Origin: Catonella morbi ATCC 51271
GTDB lineage: Bacteria > Bacillota > Clostridia > Lachnospirales > Lachnospiraceae
NCBI RefSeq assembly: GCF_000160035.2
Contig: NZ_KI535366.1
Coordinates: forward strand, 482,112-546,111
Length of the DNA stretch: 64,000 nt
Reading direction: 5' to 3'
A program made the translations under genes and the position numbers. Of this stretch, positions 1 to 9,204 are shown piece by piece. Numbering within the stretch: the stretch's first letter is position 1; each line of letters opens with the position of its first letter. The notes under the pieces were generated by a model. That model had not been told where the DNA came from. It did not search any database and worked only from the letters and a program-made list of their open reading frames with translations.

Positions 1-1033
1 TGTTAAGAAGCCTTGTAATCTCTGGTGTAAATTCTATGCTTTTCATAAAAGAAAGCTTTGAAAGAAGCATGAGAATAACCTTATCCGCTGTTTCTTTCAT
101 ATCGTCTGTCAGGTAGTTGCTGTCCGTTCTCGGATAGGTCAGAAGCTTCTTTTCATAAAGGCTCTGTGCAAGGTCAAGGGTCTGCTTTGCGGTGTAACCG
201 AAAATGCGGTTTGCTTCCTTTTGAAGTGCGGTAAGATCAAAGAGCTTAGGCGGCAGCACTTCCTTTTTTTCAGAGGTAACAGAAGTGCAGACTGCCGTTT
301 TTCCTTTGCAGGATGTTGCGATTTTTTCTGCCGCTTCTTTCTCTGAAAACTTTTCGCTTACAGCTTCCGTACCGTCTAAAATAAGGCGCACATGGTAATA
401 CTTTTCTTTCTTGAAACTCATAATCGCCTCGCTTCGATCCGCAAGCATTTTTAAGGTCGGGCTCTGCACCCGTCCTACATTCAAGGTACGGTTATATAAC
501 AGGGAAAAGAGGCGGGTTGCATTGATTCCGACAAGCCAGTCCGCTTTTGCTCTGCACAGGGCGGACTGATAAAGGCTGTCATAGTCCGCTCCGTCTTTCA
601 GATTTTCAAAGCCTTTTCGGATTGCGCTTTCTTCCATTGAGGAAATCCAAAGTCTTTTTACAGGCTTCTTGCAGCCTGCTTTTTCCATAACGAAACGGAA
701 AATGAGTTCTCCCTCGCGTCCGGCATCGCAGGCGTTTATAACCTCGGTAACATCCTTTCTAAAAAGAAGTGTCTTTAATACAGAAAACTGCTTTTCCTTA
801 TCCTTTGATACAGTAAGCTGCCATGTTTCAGGCAGGATGGGTAAGGCTTCAAGGCTCCACTTTTCATAGCATTTTCCGTAACAGGACGGCTCGGAAAGCT
901 CTGCAAGGTGTTCTATGCACCAAGACACAAGAAAGTCCGCAACTTCCATATATCCGTCCTTTTTCATTTCTATTCCAAGGGCGGCAGCAATCGATGCTGC
1001 CACACTCGGTTTCTCACATATAACAAGTTTCAT
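1..1033 (-). CDS. topB: DNA topoisomerase III (conjugative element), C-terminus cut by window edge
   Basis: Type IA topoisomerase, which relaxes or decatenates DNA by cutting one strand through a tyrosine. Conjugative elements of this type carry one, presumably for processing transferred DNA. The start is an ATG at 1033. The N-terminal Toprim region reads MKLVICEKPSVA, with the acidic motif DAGREGE about 100 residues in. The catalytic motif TYPRTDS puts the active tyrosine at residue 300 (bases 134-136). The frame is open to base 1, so about 344 residues are visible of a protein that usually has 600-700. It is the last gene of the conjugation block in this window. The element context separates it from a housekeeping TopA. 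Confidence 0.93.
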   Translation of the reverse strand, partial: MKLVICEKPSVAASIAAALGIEMKKDGYMEVADFLVSWCIEHLAELSEPSCYGKCYEKWSLEALPILPETWQLTVSKDKEKQFSVLKTLLFRKDVTEVINACDAGREGELIFRFVMEKAGCKKPVKRLWISSMEESAIRKGFENLKDGADYDSLYQSALCRAKADWLVGINATRLFSLLYNRTLNVGRVQSPTLKMLADRSEAIMSFKKEKYYHVRLILDGTEAVSEKFSEKEAAEKIATSCKGKTAVCTSVTSEKKEVLPPKLFDLTALQKEANRIFGYTAKQTLDLAQSLYEKKLLTYPRTDSNYLTDDMKETADKVILMLLSKLSFMKSIEFTPEITRLLN

Positions 1034-1057
1034 ATCTGATCCTTTCTCATATAATAT

Positions 1058-1243
1058 CTAAAGCTCCGGTTCGCTTTTTTCTTTTATTTTCCTGATACAG
1101 TACCCGATGCATGGGGACTTTCTCCTGTAAGGACAGCCCTCACATTTTGAAGAAAAAGAAGCAGGTGGCTCTTTTTCGTGCCGCCCGCATTTCGGTTTTT
1201 CACTCATCAGCCTTTCATAGATACTGTCTGTAAACCATGTCAT
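1058..1243 (-). CDS. Small cysteine-rich conjugative-element protein
   Basis: Sixty-one residues with five cysteines. A central CEGCPYRRKSPCIGYC stretch looks like a small metal-binding knuckle, and the C-terminus is basic and charged. The start ATG overlaps the stop of the upstream DUF4366 gene (ATGA), which suggests translational coupling. It sits between DUF4366 and topoisomerase III, a place where related elements usually carry a similar short Cys protein. I know of no biochemical function, and metal binding is inferred only from the cysteine spacing. Confidence 0.65.
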   Translation of the reverse strand: MTWFTDSIYERLMSEKPKCGRHEKEPPASFSSKCEGCPYRRKSPCIGYCIRKIKEKSEPEL

Positions 1244-1905
1244 ACTGTTTCATCCGGCTCTGCTTCTTCTAAAGCTTCCTCGCCGTCCTCGTTATCTTCA
1301 TCTGTGAACTCGTCCTCATAGTCCTCAAAGTCAAATTCGTCAAGCTCTGTCGTACCCTTTACATTCTGCTTCGGCTTTAGAATCTTGAAATAGTAGAAGA
1401 CGCCGCCTGCAAGTCCAAGAATCAAGATGAGTGATAAGGCAATTATTCCGGCAGGGTTCTTTTTCTCCTGTTTTTCTTCCGGCTTTTCTTTTTCCGCCTC
1501 CGGCTCTTTCTTCTCCTCCTCTTTTGGAAGCTCCAGCTTTGCACTCAGACTGTCTTTTTCATCAATAATGGAAAGTAAGTCTTTTTCATCCACCTGATTT
1601 AAGAAATGAACCGTGTTTTCTCCCTGCGCCGCATGATCGATTACGATATAGAAGTAATTTCCGCCCTTGCTTTTTACAATGATAAATTCCTTGTCCTTTG
1701 CGGCATCTCCCTTGACATTATCCACAAGGCTCATGTTGCCGTCAGGAGTAAGGGGCGTTTTTTCTTCTTTCTTTTCCTCTGTTTTTACATTGCTGTCATC
1801 GGTAGCTTCACCGCCATTTGCATAAGCGGGAATAGAAAAGCCGCCCATAAGGATCAGGGCGGCAAAGAGAGCTGTCGTTATTCTCATCAAAATTTTATTT
1901 TTCAT
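1240..1905 (-). CDS. DUF4366 family membrane protein of the conjugation module (CD1107-like)
   Basis: The protein has a signal peptide (MKNKILMRITTALFAALI, ending near AYA), a mid-length extracellular part, a Glu/Lys-rich linker, one C-terminal membrane helix (GIIALSLILILGLAGGVFYY) and a very acidic cytoplasmic tail. I chose the ATG at 1905 because GGAGG lies seven bases upstream. The longer frame to 1947 begins without a ribosome site and would bury the signal peptide. It overlaps the upstream DUF4315 gene by 11 bases. The family is found in Tn1549/CTn-type elements next to DUF4315. Its exact role in mating is unknown; a cell-surface or channel accessory role is inferred from topology. Confidence 0.85.
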   Translation of the reverse strand: MKNKILMRITTALFAALILMGGFSIPAYANGGEATDDSNVKTEEKKEEKTPLTPDGNMSLVDNVKGDAAKDKEFIIVKSKGGNYFYIVIDHAAQGENTVHFLNQVDEKDLLSIIDEKDSLSAKLELPKEEEKKEPEAEKEKPEEKQEKKNPAGIIALSLILILGLAGGVFYYFKILKPKQNVKGTTELDEFDFEDYEDEFTDEDNEDGEEALEEAEPDETV

Positions 1906-2146
1906 TTTCCATATCCTCCATATCTTCATTTTTATTTGCGGGTACATCAGGAATGACGCCCTTTGCTAAAAATACGGAAAGCTCGGCAGGGGGCATGTGA
2001 AGCGACCTTACCATCTGCACAATTTCAAGATTTTCCGCCTCCGTTTTCTGCATTTCAAGGTCTTTTAGCTTGCCTTGCTGCTCCGTGATTTTCTCACGGG
2101 TCTTTTGGATCTCGTTTTCGATTTTCAGGATTTTTTTGTTTGCCAT
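1895..2146 (-). CDS. DUF4315 family conjugative-element protein
   Basis: Eighty-three residues, almost entirely charged alpha helix. Residues 1-45 look like a coiled coil (KIENEIQKTREKITEQQ), followed by a short motif around VRSLHMPPAEL and an acidic tail. The family is known from the conjugation block of Tn1549-like elements, always next to DUF4366. It probably acts as a small cytoplasmic scaffold or partner, but no function is established. It sits 23 bases after the wall-hydrolase gene and overlaps the next gene, consistent with one long transcript. Confidence 0.85.
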   Translation of the reverse strand: MANKKILKIENEIQKTREKITEQQGKLKDLEMQKTEAENLEIVQMVRSLHMPPAELSVFLAKGVIPDVPANKNEDMEDMENEK

Positions 2147-2169
2147 AAATGTTGTTCTCCTTTCGTTTT

Positions 2170-4074
2170 TTAATCCCAGTTCATAAGACCGTAGCCTTTG
2201 ATGTAGCCTGAATTTAAGTCATAGCTTTTTATCTTGCAGGCATTGCCTGAATTTCCTTCAACGGTATAAACACGGCTTCCATCCGTTCCGATAACGATTC
2301 CCACATGATCGGCTCCGCCGTCACCGTCCCAGTCAAAGAAAATGGCATCGCCCGGTGCAATATTTTTATAGCCTCTTGCTCCCCATTGTCCGCGTGAGGT
2401 AAACCAAGGAACGCCCTGCGACTGACAGCCTGCAAAGCGCGGCTCATTTTTTCCCGCCTTGTTGTAGCACCAAGATACAAAGCAGGCGCACCATTCCACG
2501 CGTCCGTTAAAGCCGTACCAGCTCCAGTAAGGATAGCCGCCCACATTTCCGACCTGCTTCTTTGCAAGGCTTACAAGCTCCGGATTTCCGGGGCGGGTGC
2601 CGTTTACAAAATGAACGCCGCTTAAATCCTCCGACGCGCTGCCATCAGGGGAGCCTCCGCCGAATACAAGGGGTTTGTTTCCGCTGGTTTCAAGATAGAC
2701 GCCATACATTTTAAGCTGTTCTTCATTTAAGATTTCTCTTGCAATATCAGAAAGCGGTGTCGTTTTCAGCTTTACATGAAGATTGTAATAGTTGTACGGG
2801 ACTTCTTCCTCTGTGGTTTCTCCGGTGTCCGGATCGGTATGGGTTTCCGTTTTATAGCGCACTTCAATTTCTTCCTGCAGGGTAAAAGAATACTGCTTTG
2901 TGAAAATCTTCTGTAAGTCCGCCTGCACTTTGGAAAGGGTGTAGCTTTGGTGCTTTGCCGTAAGGATAGACGCAAGCTCATGGGGATTATGCCCGATACC
3001 GTCAAGCTCATATTTGTACTCGTCATAGCCGGGATGATCCTTTTCTACACTATCTATTTTCCCCTGAAGCGCACTTTCCATAGCGGCATAGGCATTTTCC
3101 ACTTCCACAAGATCGCTGTCCTCGGATGTATAGCTTGTGCCTAAAATGCCGTTAAAGCCTCCCGATAAAAGAGAGGAGCAGGACGATAAGCCGGTAAAAA
3201 TCAGAATGAAGATTAGAAGCAGAGAAATAATAAGGGCAAGCCCTCGTCTGTGGCGTATGATAAAGGAGCCTGCCTGTTTTGTTTTCTCTGCGGATGTCCT
3301 TGCCGCCTTTGCCGCGCTCTGACCTTTCTTGCGAAGCTCCGCCGCATACTTCTTTTTTATCTTCCTTTTCTGCCAAATACGACTAACGGGGTTTGCAGAT
3401 GTCAGATTCGGATTTTCATACATGGCTTTTTTGTAAAAGTATTTTGCATTTGCTTTCTCTGCGGCTTTCTTTGCTTTTCTTGCCTTGCGGTAGGGCTTTA
3501 GCTTCTGATTTCTGTAATTTTCTCTTGCCTTTCTTACGCTGTAACGACCAAGTGTTTCTGCGGCTTTTTCGGTTTTGTGGGCTGCTTCAATTCCTGCATT
3601 GTCATGCTCCGTTTCATGAATTTTCTTATGCACAAAGGCGCCTGCTTCATCAAGGGCAGGCGAAAGAGGATTTGCAGACTTACCGGAGCCTATGGGCTTT
3701 TCCTTTTCTTCAAAGTGAAGCCTCGTTTTTCCTTTGCCGGATCTTTCATCAAACTCACGCTCAAAGGAAAGGCTCTTTTTCTTTGGGATTTTATCTCTTG
3801 CTTTATCAAGACGGTCCGCCGCCTGATCGGATTTTTTGATATACCTTTGAAGCTCCGGGATAGCTCTTTCTTCCTCGGTAAAGGTAAGCCTTGAGGATTT
3901 TCTTTTCGGGATTTCCTTATCCGATATAGGACTTTTGGGAATATCATTTTCGGGATTTTCCTGCATCCTTTTTGATATATTTTCTGTTTCTCCGGTTGTC
4001 ATATTTTCTCTTATAAGCCCGTCCCGGCTCATTTTTTGCCTGTACTTATCGCGGGGCTTTAGCGGTTCTTTCAA
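2170..4074 (-). CDS. CHAP-domain peptidoglycan hydrolase of the mating channel (CD1108 family)
   Basis: A 634-residue VirB1-like wall hydrolase, expected to open the cell wall for the conjugation channel. Residues 1-275 are a very charged cytoplasmic segment rich in Lys and Glu. A membrane helix follows near 283-305 (LALIISLLLIFILIFTGL), then an extracellular region, and a C-terminal CHAP/NlpC-like domain from about 500. In that domain the likely nucleophile is Cys in WCACFVSWC and the base is His in ADHVGIV. The start is TTG at 4074 with GGAAGGTG upstream, and it overlaps the methyltransferase stop by four bases. I see no second (lysozyme-like) catalytic domain. Confidence 0.88.
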   Translation of the reverse strand: MKEPLKPRDKYRQKMSRDGLIRENMTTGETENISKRMQENPENDIPKSPISDKEIPKRKSSRLTFTEEERAIPELQRYIKKSDQAADRLDKARDKIPKKKSLSFEREFDERSGKGKTRLHFEEKEKPIGSGKSANPLSPALDEAGAFVHKKIHETEHDNAGIEAAHKTEKAAETLGRYSVRKARENYRNQKLKPYRKARKAKKAAEKANAKYFYKKAMYENPNLTSANPVSRIWQKRKIKKKYAAELRKKGQSAAKAARTSAEKTKQAGSFIIRHRRGLALIISLLLIFILIFTGLSSCSSLLSGGFNGILGTSYTSEDSDLVEVENAYAAMESALQGKIDSVEKDHPGYDEYKYELDGIGHNPHELASILTAKHQSYTLSKVQADLQKIFTKQYSFTLQEEIEVRYKTETHTDPDTGETTEEEVPYNYYNLHVKLKTTPLSDIAREILNEEQLKMYGVYLETSGNKPLVFGGGSPDGSASEDLSGVHFVNGTRPGNPELVSLAKKQVGNVGGYPYWSWYGFNGRVEWCACFVSWCYNKAGKNEPRFAGCQSQGVPWFTSRGQWGARGYKNIAPGDAIFFDWDGDGGADHVGIVIGTDGSRVYTVEGNSGNACKIKSYDLNSGYIKGYGLMNWD

Positions 4075-4988
4075 AGTGCATCACCTTCCTTTCCTGAAAA
4101 GACGCAAGCGCTTTTGCAGCGCCCAAGCTCAATATCCGCAATGTATTTGAGTATCGGATAAACCTGTGCGGGAACAACGGCATTACCCAGTGCCTTTAAG
4201 CGTTTTACCCTGTCTTTTTTATCTCTTGTAAGCCTCGGAATATCCGTAGGCTCTGTTATCCAGAGGAGATTTCCGTCCATGCCCGCGGGAATCCCATCAG
4301 CCACTCTACCCACTCCGGATTGAAGCGAAGATCGGGTGCCGCATCCTTTTCCAGATAATAGATTGCCTCCGAAAGATTCGCCGACCAGTGCCCCGTTTTC
4401 TTCTTTCTGCGAAAGGAGCCCGCAGGAGATAGGATTACCTGCGGCACTCTCGGACGCGTTCCGGTGTCGGAAGCAAGGGGCGTAGGAAACATCTGCCCCC
4501 ACGATAAAAGTTCGCTTGCGTTCATGCCATGCGCCGACGCTGCAAGCAGGAAGTACGAATGTCCAAACGGCATATCCCGCTTTCTCCAAGTCAATGATCG
4601 TTTTGTTGAGCCCCATATTGACGAAGTTAGCAACATTTTCGCCAAGCACGAAATGGGGGCGCAGCTCTTTAATAACTCTGCACATTTCCGGCCAGAGATA
4701 ACGGGGGTCTGTAAAGCCCTTTTTTGCTCCGATGGCGGAGAAAGGCTGACACGGGAAGCCTCCGGATATGAGTGTGACGCTTTCTTGTCCTGTTTTTTCA
4801 ATAAATGCCTCCTTTGTAACTGTGGTAATATCCTGAAAACGCGGAACCTTTGGCCAATGCTTTTTTAATACAGCGGTCGGAAAGTCCGCCCATTCGCATT
4901 GACAAATGGTAGAAAAGCCTGCGGCTTCTGCCGCAAGGTCGATTCCTCCGATTCCGGTAAACAGGCTGAAATGCGTCAGTTTCTTCAT
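4071..4988 (-). CDS. DNA (cytosine-5-)-methyltransferase of the conjugative element
   Basis: Methylates cytosine C5 in DNA using S-adenosylmethionine. The family motifs occur in order: motif I FTGIGGIDLA near residue 10, motif IV GGFPCQPFS with catalytic Cys80, motif VI ENVANF, motif VIII RKRTFIVG, and motif X with LGNAVVPAQVYP near the end. At 305 residues it is at the small end of the family, with a short target-recognition region. No partner restriction enzyme is present, so it is probably an orphan enzyme that protects the incoming element from host restriction. It overlaps both neighbours by four bases, showing tight coupling in the transfer operon. Confidence 0.93.
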   Translation of the reverse strand: MKKLTHFSLFTGIGGIDLAAEAAGFSTICQCEWADFPTAVLKKHWPKVPRFQDITTVTKEAFIEKTGQESVTLISGGFPCQPFSAIGAKKGFTDPRYLWPEMCRVIKELRPHFVLGENVANFVNMGLNKTIIDLEKAGYAVWTFVLPACSVGAWHERKRTFIVGADVSYAPCFRHRNASESAAGNPISCGLLSQKEENGALVGESFGGNLLSGKGCGTRSSLQSGVGRVADGIPAGMDGNLLWITEPTDIPRLTRDKKDRVKRLKALGNAVVPAQVYPILKYIADIELGRCKSACVFSGKEGDAL

Positions 4989-7390
4989 TCTCTGCTCACT
5001 TCCTCCGGCTTTGTCGTCATGACCTTGTAAAGCTTCGTATCTTTCGGGAAGTGATCTACAAAGGGCAGAATCACATTTCCGTAAAAGAGAAGTCCTTCGC
5101 CGGATTCCGTATGGGTTACATATTTCATCTGCTGTGGAGAAATATTAAGCTGCTTTGCAAGGATATTTCTGTCGCTTACCGCTTGATTCAGCATCAGTAC
5201 AAAGTCGCTGTTTTCAAAGATGTTTTCTACCTCGCGGCTTGAAAGCAAATCCTTGACATTCTGCGTGATCCCTGTGGGGATTCCCGACCATTTTCTGAAA
5301 CGCTTCCAGATTTCAACGCTGTATGCCGCTGTCTGTTCCTCACGAAGCAAAAGGTGAAATTCGTCCATGTAGTAGCGGGTTGCTTTCTTTTTTGCTCTGT
5401 TTATGGTAACGCGGTTCCATATCTGATCCTGCACGATTAACATTCCAAGCTTTTTTAACTGCTTTCCAAGGCTCTTTATATCAAAGCACACAAGGCGGTT
5501 AGAAAGCTCTACATTGGTTCTGTGGTTAAAGACATTAAGAGAACCCGTTACATAAAGCTCAAGTGCAGCCGCAACTCTTGCAGCTTCCGGCTCCGGCTGT
5601 CTTAAAAGCTCCTCATAAAGATCTCCTAAAATCGGCATCCTTTCAGGCACAGGATCTGCAAGAAACTCTCTGTAAATATTTCTGACCGCACGGTCGATGA
5701 CTGTTTTTTCCACAGGAGCAAGTCCTTCCTTTCCTCCGACTACAAGCTCGCAAAGGGAAAGGATAAAATCCGATTTTAGTGCAAGGGGATTATCATCATC
5801 GCTGTAATTAAGGTTTATATCCATAGGGTTGATATATTCTTTACTTGTAGGAGAAATGCGGATTACCTGCCCTGAAAGGCTGTTTACCAAAGGAGCGTAC
5901 TCGGCTTCGGGATCGGATATATAGATGTCATCGTCCGTGATTAAAAAGGCGTTTGTAATTTCACGCTTTGCCGCAAAGGATTTACCGGAACCGGGCGTCC
6001 CCAGTATCAAGCCGTTCGGGTTTTTAAGCTGCTTTCTGTCGCATAAAATCATGTTGCTTGAAAGTGCGTTAAGCCCGTAGTAAAGCGCTTCTCCGCCTTG
6101 AAAAAGCTCCTGCGTGATAAAGGGAATGAATACGGCGGTGCTTGAAGTGGTAAGTCCTCTTTGAATTTCAATTTCATTTCTTCCAAGCGGGATGCTTGAC
6201 ATCAGGCCTTCCTCCTGCTGAAAGTCAAGGCGGGTTAAGGCACAGTTATATTTCTGTGCGATTCCTGCGGCGGCAAAAATATCGTTATCCAGCTTTCTTT
6301 TGCTGCCCGCCATGTTCACCACTAAAAAGGTAACAAAAAACATTCTTTCGTTTCTGCTTTGTAAATCCTGCAACAGGTTTTTCGCTTCCCCTCCGTAAGT
6401 GGCAAGATCGGACGGGATAATATCCATATCATAGCCGGAGCGTACCGCTTTTTTCTGCTCGTCAATTTTCATCTTGTCAAGGTCGGTGATTTTCCTTTTT
6501 ATCGTCTTAATCGCCTCCGCCTGATCGATGCTTTTAATATGCAGGTTTACAATCATTCCCGTTTCCAAATCCAAAAGGTCGGACAGGATGCGGTCGTTTA
6601 ATTCCGGAGCTAAGATTTCAAGAAAGCTTACTGCACCAAGCTTTTTTCCCATGCGAAAGGTTCTGCCTTCTCCAAAGTAAAAAGAGGATGGTGCGATAAA
6701 GTCCTTTGTCGATAATCCTGACGGCACAAGATAGTCCCAAGAAAAGAAGAAAGGCTCTCCCTCCGGATGAAAAATGCCGTGCATGGTTTTTAATCTTTCG
6801 TAGCCGTTCATAGAGTGGGCACTTACACCAAGCACCTTAAAATTGTTTAATATATCCGTTTCAATGCGGTTAAGCCTTGCCTTTGCCGCATTCATATTTT
6901 CCGCTTCCACGCTGAATGTTACGAATTTCAGCTTTACAAGACCGTTGTTTCCTTTGGAAAGCTGCTCGGAAAGCATTTTTTGATACTCGCTTCTTATGGA
7001 CTGAAAGCCATCATCACGCATCGGAATTTCAATTGCGGTCTTTGCTTCTCCGCGGCTTCCCTGATTGATAAAGGAAAGCTGTACATCCACAGAGGAATCA
7101 AAATAGTTTAGAAAGTCGCACCAGTTTTCAAAGATAGCGGTTTTCTCGTCCGCTCCTGCAAGCTGGTAGTTTATGTCGGAAAAAGCAATGCATTTGCTGT
7201 AGCGGTTTTCCGTTACCTTGCAGATCCCGTCCGGGTGCATTGAAATGTAGGATATGCTCTCCTGCGTAGAAGAAGCCTTTTTATCCGGCTTTGCTTTTCT
7301 GATCAGCTCCGCAATCTGTTTCTTTTCGCTTCTTGTGAGCTTCCTTTTATTTTTTACGCTGTTTTTTCCCTTTGTTTTGTCCTTTAACAA
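4985..7390 (-). CDS. VirB4/TraE-type conjugation ATPase
   Basis: The main energy-providing ATPase of the type IV secretion channel, working at the inner face of the membrane. The Walker A motif is GTPGSGKSFAAK about 460 residues in. A Walker B-like segment RYYMDEFHLLL follows, with a conserved GITQNVKDLL stretch near the C-terminus. I place the start at TTG 7390. An AAAAGGAGG ribosome site lies nine bases before it, and the alternative TTG at 7411 would put that site inside the coding sequence. Either way the 5' end overlaps the prgI-like gene by more than 40 bases. The resulting length of about 801 residues is normal for the family. Confidence 0.93.
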   Translation of the reverse strand: MLKDKTKGKNSVKNKRKLTRSEKKQIAELIRKAKPDKKASSTQESISYISMHPDGICKVTENRYSKCIAFSDINYQLAGADEKTAIFENWCDFLNYFDSSVDVQLSFINQGSRGEAKTAIEIPMRDDGFQSIRSEYQKMLSEQLSKGNNGLVKLKFVTFSVEAENMNAAKARLNRIETDILNNFKVLGVSAHSMNGYERLKTMHGIFHPEGEPFFFSWDYLVPSGLSTKDFIAPSSFYFGEGRTFRMGKKLGAVSFLEILAPELNDRILSDLLDLETGMIVNLHIKSIDQAEAIKTIKRKITDLDKMKIDEQKKAVRSGYDMDIIPSDLATYGGEAKNLLQDLQSRNERMFFVTFLVVNMAGSKRKLDNDIFAAAGIAQKYNCALTRLDFQQEEGLMSSIPLGRNEIEIQRGLTTSSTAVFIPFITQELFQGGEALYYGLNALSSNMILCDRKQLKNPNGLILGTPGSGKSFAAKREITNAFLITDDDIYISDPEAEYAPLVNSLSGQVIRISPTSKEYINPMDINLNYSDDDNPLALKSDFILSLCELVVGGKEGLAPVEKTVIDRAVRNIYREFLADPVPERMPILGDLYEELLRQPEPEAARVAAALELYVTGSLNVFNHRTNVELSNRLVCFDIKSLGKQLKKLGMLIVQDQIWNRVTINRAKKKATRYYMDEFHLLLREEQTAAYSVEIWKRFRKWSGIPTGITQNVKDLLSSREVENIFENSDFVLMLNQAVSDRNILAKQLNISPQQMKYVTHTESGEGLLFYGNVILPFVDHFPKDTKLYKVMTTKPEEVSRE

Positions 7391-7742
7391 TATGAAATAC
7401 CTCCTTTTCAAGTTTTCTCTGCTTTATTAACAGGGCATAATAGTTTCTCGTCCTGTATGGACGCTCTTTCTTTCTGATAAACTTTGTCTGCACGATGTGT
7501 TTCAGGATGACCTCAAGGGACTGTCCGTGCTTTTCGTACATGGCAAAGAGGAAAAAGGGAAGCATGATTAAAATCATGAAAAAAGCTGCAAGGCTTGTTC
7601 CTGTGCTTCCCTTCAGGAGAAAGAAAACAGGCAGCCCTAAAATTAAGGCTGCCGTAAAGCAAATGATCTGCCTTTTTGTCAGGTTAAAGGCAACCTTTGT
7701 CTTAACCTTTGTTAAGTCCTTCGGTACGGGTACATACGCCAT
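7347..7742 (-). CDS. PrgI family membrane protein (VirB3-like)
   Basis: A 131-residue protein with an N-terminal motif YVPVPKDLTKVK typical of the PrgI family, then two closely spaced membrane helices at about 28-45 and 50-70, and a basic cytoplasmic tail. PrgI proteins replace VirB3 in Gram-positive conjugation systems and sit directly upstream of the VirB4 ATPase, as here, where they probably anchor it to the membrane. GGAGG stands seven bases before the ATG. The C-terminus overlaps the VirB4 gene. Confidence 0.9.
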   Translation of the reverse strand: MAYVPVPKDLTKVKTKVAFNLTKRQIICFTAALILGLPVFFLLKGSTGTSLAAFFMILIMLPFFLFAMYEKHGQSLEVILKHIVQTKFIRKKERPYRTRNYYALLIKQRKLEKEVFHIVKGQNKGKKQRKK

Positions 7743-7800
7743 AAAAACCTCCTTTCCGCTAAAGCGTTATACTGCTTTTTACTTCATTTCCCCATATATC

Positions 7801-8295
7801 CTAGCCGGGACTTTCTTTCCTTGCAAAAAGTTCTATTTTAGGAAGATCTCCCATAAGGGCTGTGATTTTTTCTCTTGCCGCATCCGGCTTTTTGCTGTGT
7901 GCTTCAACGGGGCTTATGATAAGCTGGTGGATATTTGCAGCCTTCCTTTTGGGATGACCTTTCGTTGCAAGCAGGCAGATTTCCGCGTTTCCTCTTGTCC
8001 AAAAGCCAAGCCCGTAAAACCATGTGCCTGCTTTCCTGTTCGTTTTCAGCCATACGAAAGCAACCGTCTTATACTGAAAGCCCCATGCCTTGATAAGCTG
8101 CAGGGCTTCTTTTAGCTGCGGGAAAGTAGCCCATAAAAAAAGTACGCAGTCCTTTTCCGCAATTTCAGAAACGGGAAGCACACAAAGTTCCTCTATGCTC
8201 ATGGTGGGGTAGTGATTTTCTGCTGCGCCCTGTACCTTACTTCTTTCGTACTTCCACGGCGGATCGGCATAGATAATGCTGTATTTTTTACTGAT
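7801..8295 (-). CDS. MT-A70 family DNA N6-adenine methyltransferase with non-canonical (ATC) start
   Basis: The MT-A70 catalytic motif DPPW is clearly present (bases 8254-8265) in the reading frame YSIIYADPPWKYE, followed by the family segments FLWATFPQ and WFYGLGFWTRGNAE. The frame is open from a stop at 8317-8319 to the stop at 7801, but no ATG, GTG or TTG precedes DPPW. The codon in the expected start position (8293-8295, after a GGAGG ten bases away) is ATC. The first ATG, at 8202, would remove the catalytic motif. Either ATC is used weakly or the gene is silenced by one base change. A full-length product would have 164 residues. It sits between VirB6 and PrgI genes and is likely an anti-restriction modification enzyme. 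Confidence 0.75.
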   Translation of the reverse strand: MSKKYSIIYADPPWKYERSKVQGAAENHYPTMSIEELCVLPVSEIAEKDCVLFLWATFPQLKEALQLIKAWGFQYKTVAFVWLKTNRKAGTWFYGLGFWTRGNAEICLLATKGHPKRKAANIHQLIISPVEAHSKKPDAAREKITALMGDLPKIELFARKESPG

Positions 8296-8323
8296 TGTTC
8301 TGATTCCTCCTTTCCATTAAGGG

Positions 8324-9193
8324 CTAATGTGCCCCGAAAATTGATTTTGAAATAGCACTTGATTTTAGAAGCATAAAGCAAAGCAGCACGGTATATGCCG
8401 CAAGGGAAAATATCGCGGTATGCAGGTTATCCGATATAGTCATGCCCTTTACCAAGACGGCATAAATTCCGACGCATACCATGATTAAAAAGCCCTGAAA
8501 ACCAAGTGCGAATAAACTTTTAAGGTAATTGTTTCCGATCGATCCCCATTCCTTATTTGTCATAGTGGCAAAAGGAATCGGGGCGACGGAGCAGACTAAA
8601 TAGATCTCTATCATTCTGCCGTAGATGACAACGGTAATAAAAATGGACATGATTTTCATAGAAAGGCTTACAAGTCCCGTTTCTATGGAAAGGAGCAGAA
8701 GCTCCGGTATCTCCATGTCCTTTAATTTATCGCCCATAGATGTTATGGTTGAAGAAATATCCATGCTTGTGTCCGAGCTGATTACACCGGCTGCGCCCGA
8801 TACGACGTGCTGCGCCACATCAAATACCGCCATAGTAATATCAAAGGTATGGGTAACGATAAATACCGCTACCCATGCCTTGAAAAACCACTTAAAAAAC
8901 ATAAAGGTGTCCAGCTCGTGCAGGTTATTTTTATCAATAATCATGCTGATCAGCTCGTAGCAAAGAACATAGGTAATGACAAGCCCCGCAATGGGGACGA
9001 TCACATTTTCCGACAAGGTTTTTATCATGGAAAATACGCTGCCGTTCCAGCTCTGCGGGGTTTTGCCTACCTCTGCCGCTATGGTTCCTACCTTTTCGTT
9101 GACATCTCCGAACAGAGCTTCAAGATTTCCCTGAATGGATCCGATTAAAATATCTTTGATCCATTCATTGATTGCATCAAGTATGCTCTGCAC
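8324..9193 (-). CDS. VirB6/TrbL-like channel protein (CD1112 family)
   Basis: A 289-residue polytopic membrane protein with at least five hydrophobic segments, the clearest near 65-88, 105-125, 175-200, 235-255 and 262-282. It begins with an amphipathic segment and ends KSSAISKSIFGAH. The topology and place between Maff2 and the methyltransferase match the VirB6-like component of Tn1549-type elements, which forms part of the DNA channel. The start is GTG at 9193, seven bases after GGAGG. It lies 11 bases downstream of the 3' exon of the Maff2 gene. Confidence 0.88.
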   Translation of the reverse strand: MQSILDAINEWIKDILIGSIQGNLEALFGDVNEKVGTIAAEVGKTPQSWNGSVFSMIKTLSENVIVPIAGLVITYVLCYELISMIIDKNNLHELDTFMFFKWFFKAWVAVFIVTHTFDITMAVFDVAQHVVSGAAGVISSDTSMDISSTITSMGDKLKDMEIPELLLLSIETGLVSLSMKIMSIFITVVIYGRMIEIYLVCSVAPIPFATMTNKEWGSIGNNYLKSLFALGFQGFLIMVCVGIYAVLVKGMTISDNLHTAIFSLAAYTVLLCFMLLKSSAISKSIFGAH

Positions 9194-9204
9194 GTGTTAC
9201 CTCC

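Noticed and set aside
7391-7411. TTG 7411 as the VirB4 start
   Set aside because: It would place the AAAAGGAGG ribosome site inside the coding sequence; TTG 7390 is correctly spaced.
8199-8381. Sixty-codon frame before the methyltransferase
   Set aside because: It is an out-of-frame shadow; the real methyltransferase N-terminus with DPPW lies in another frame here.
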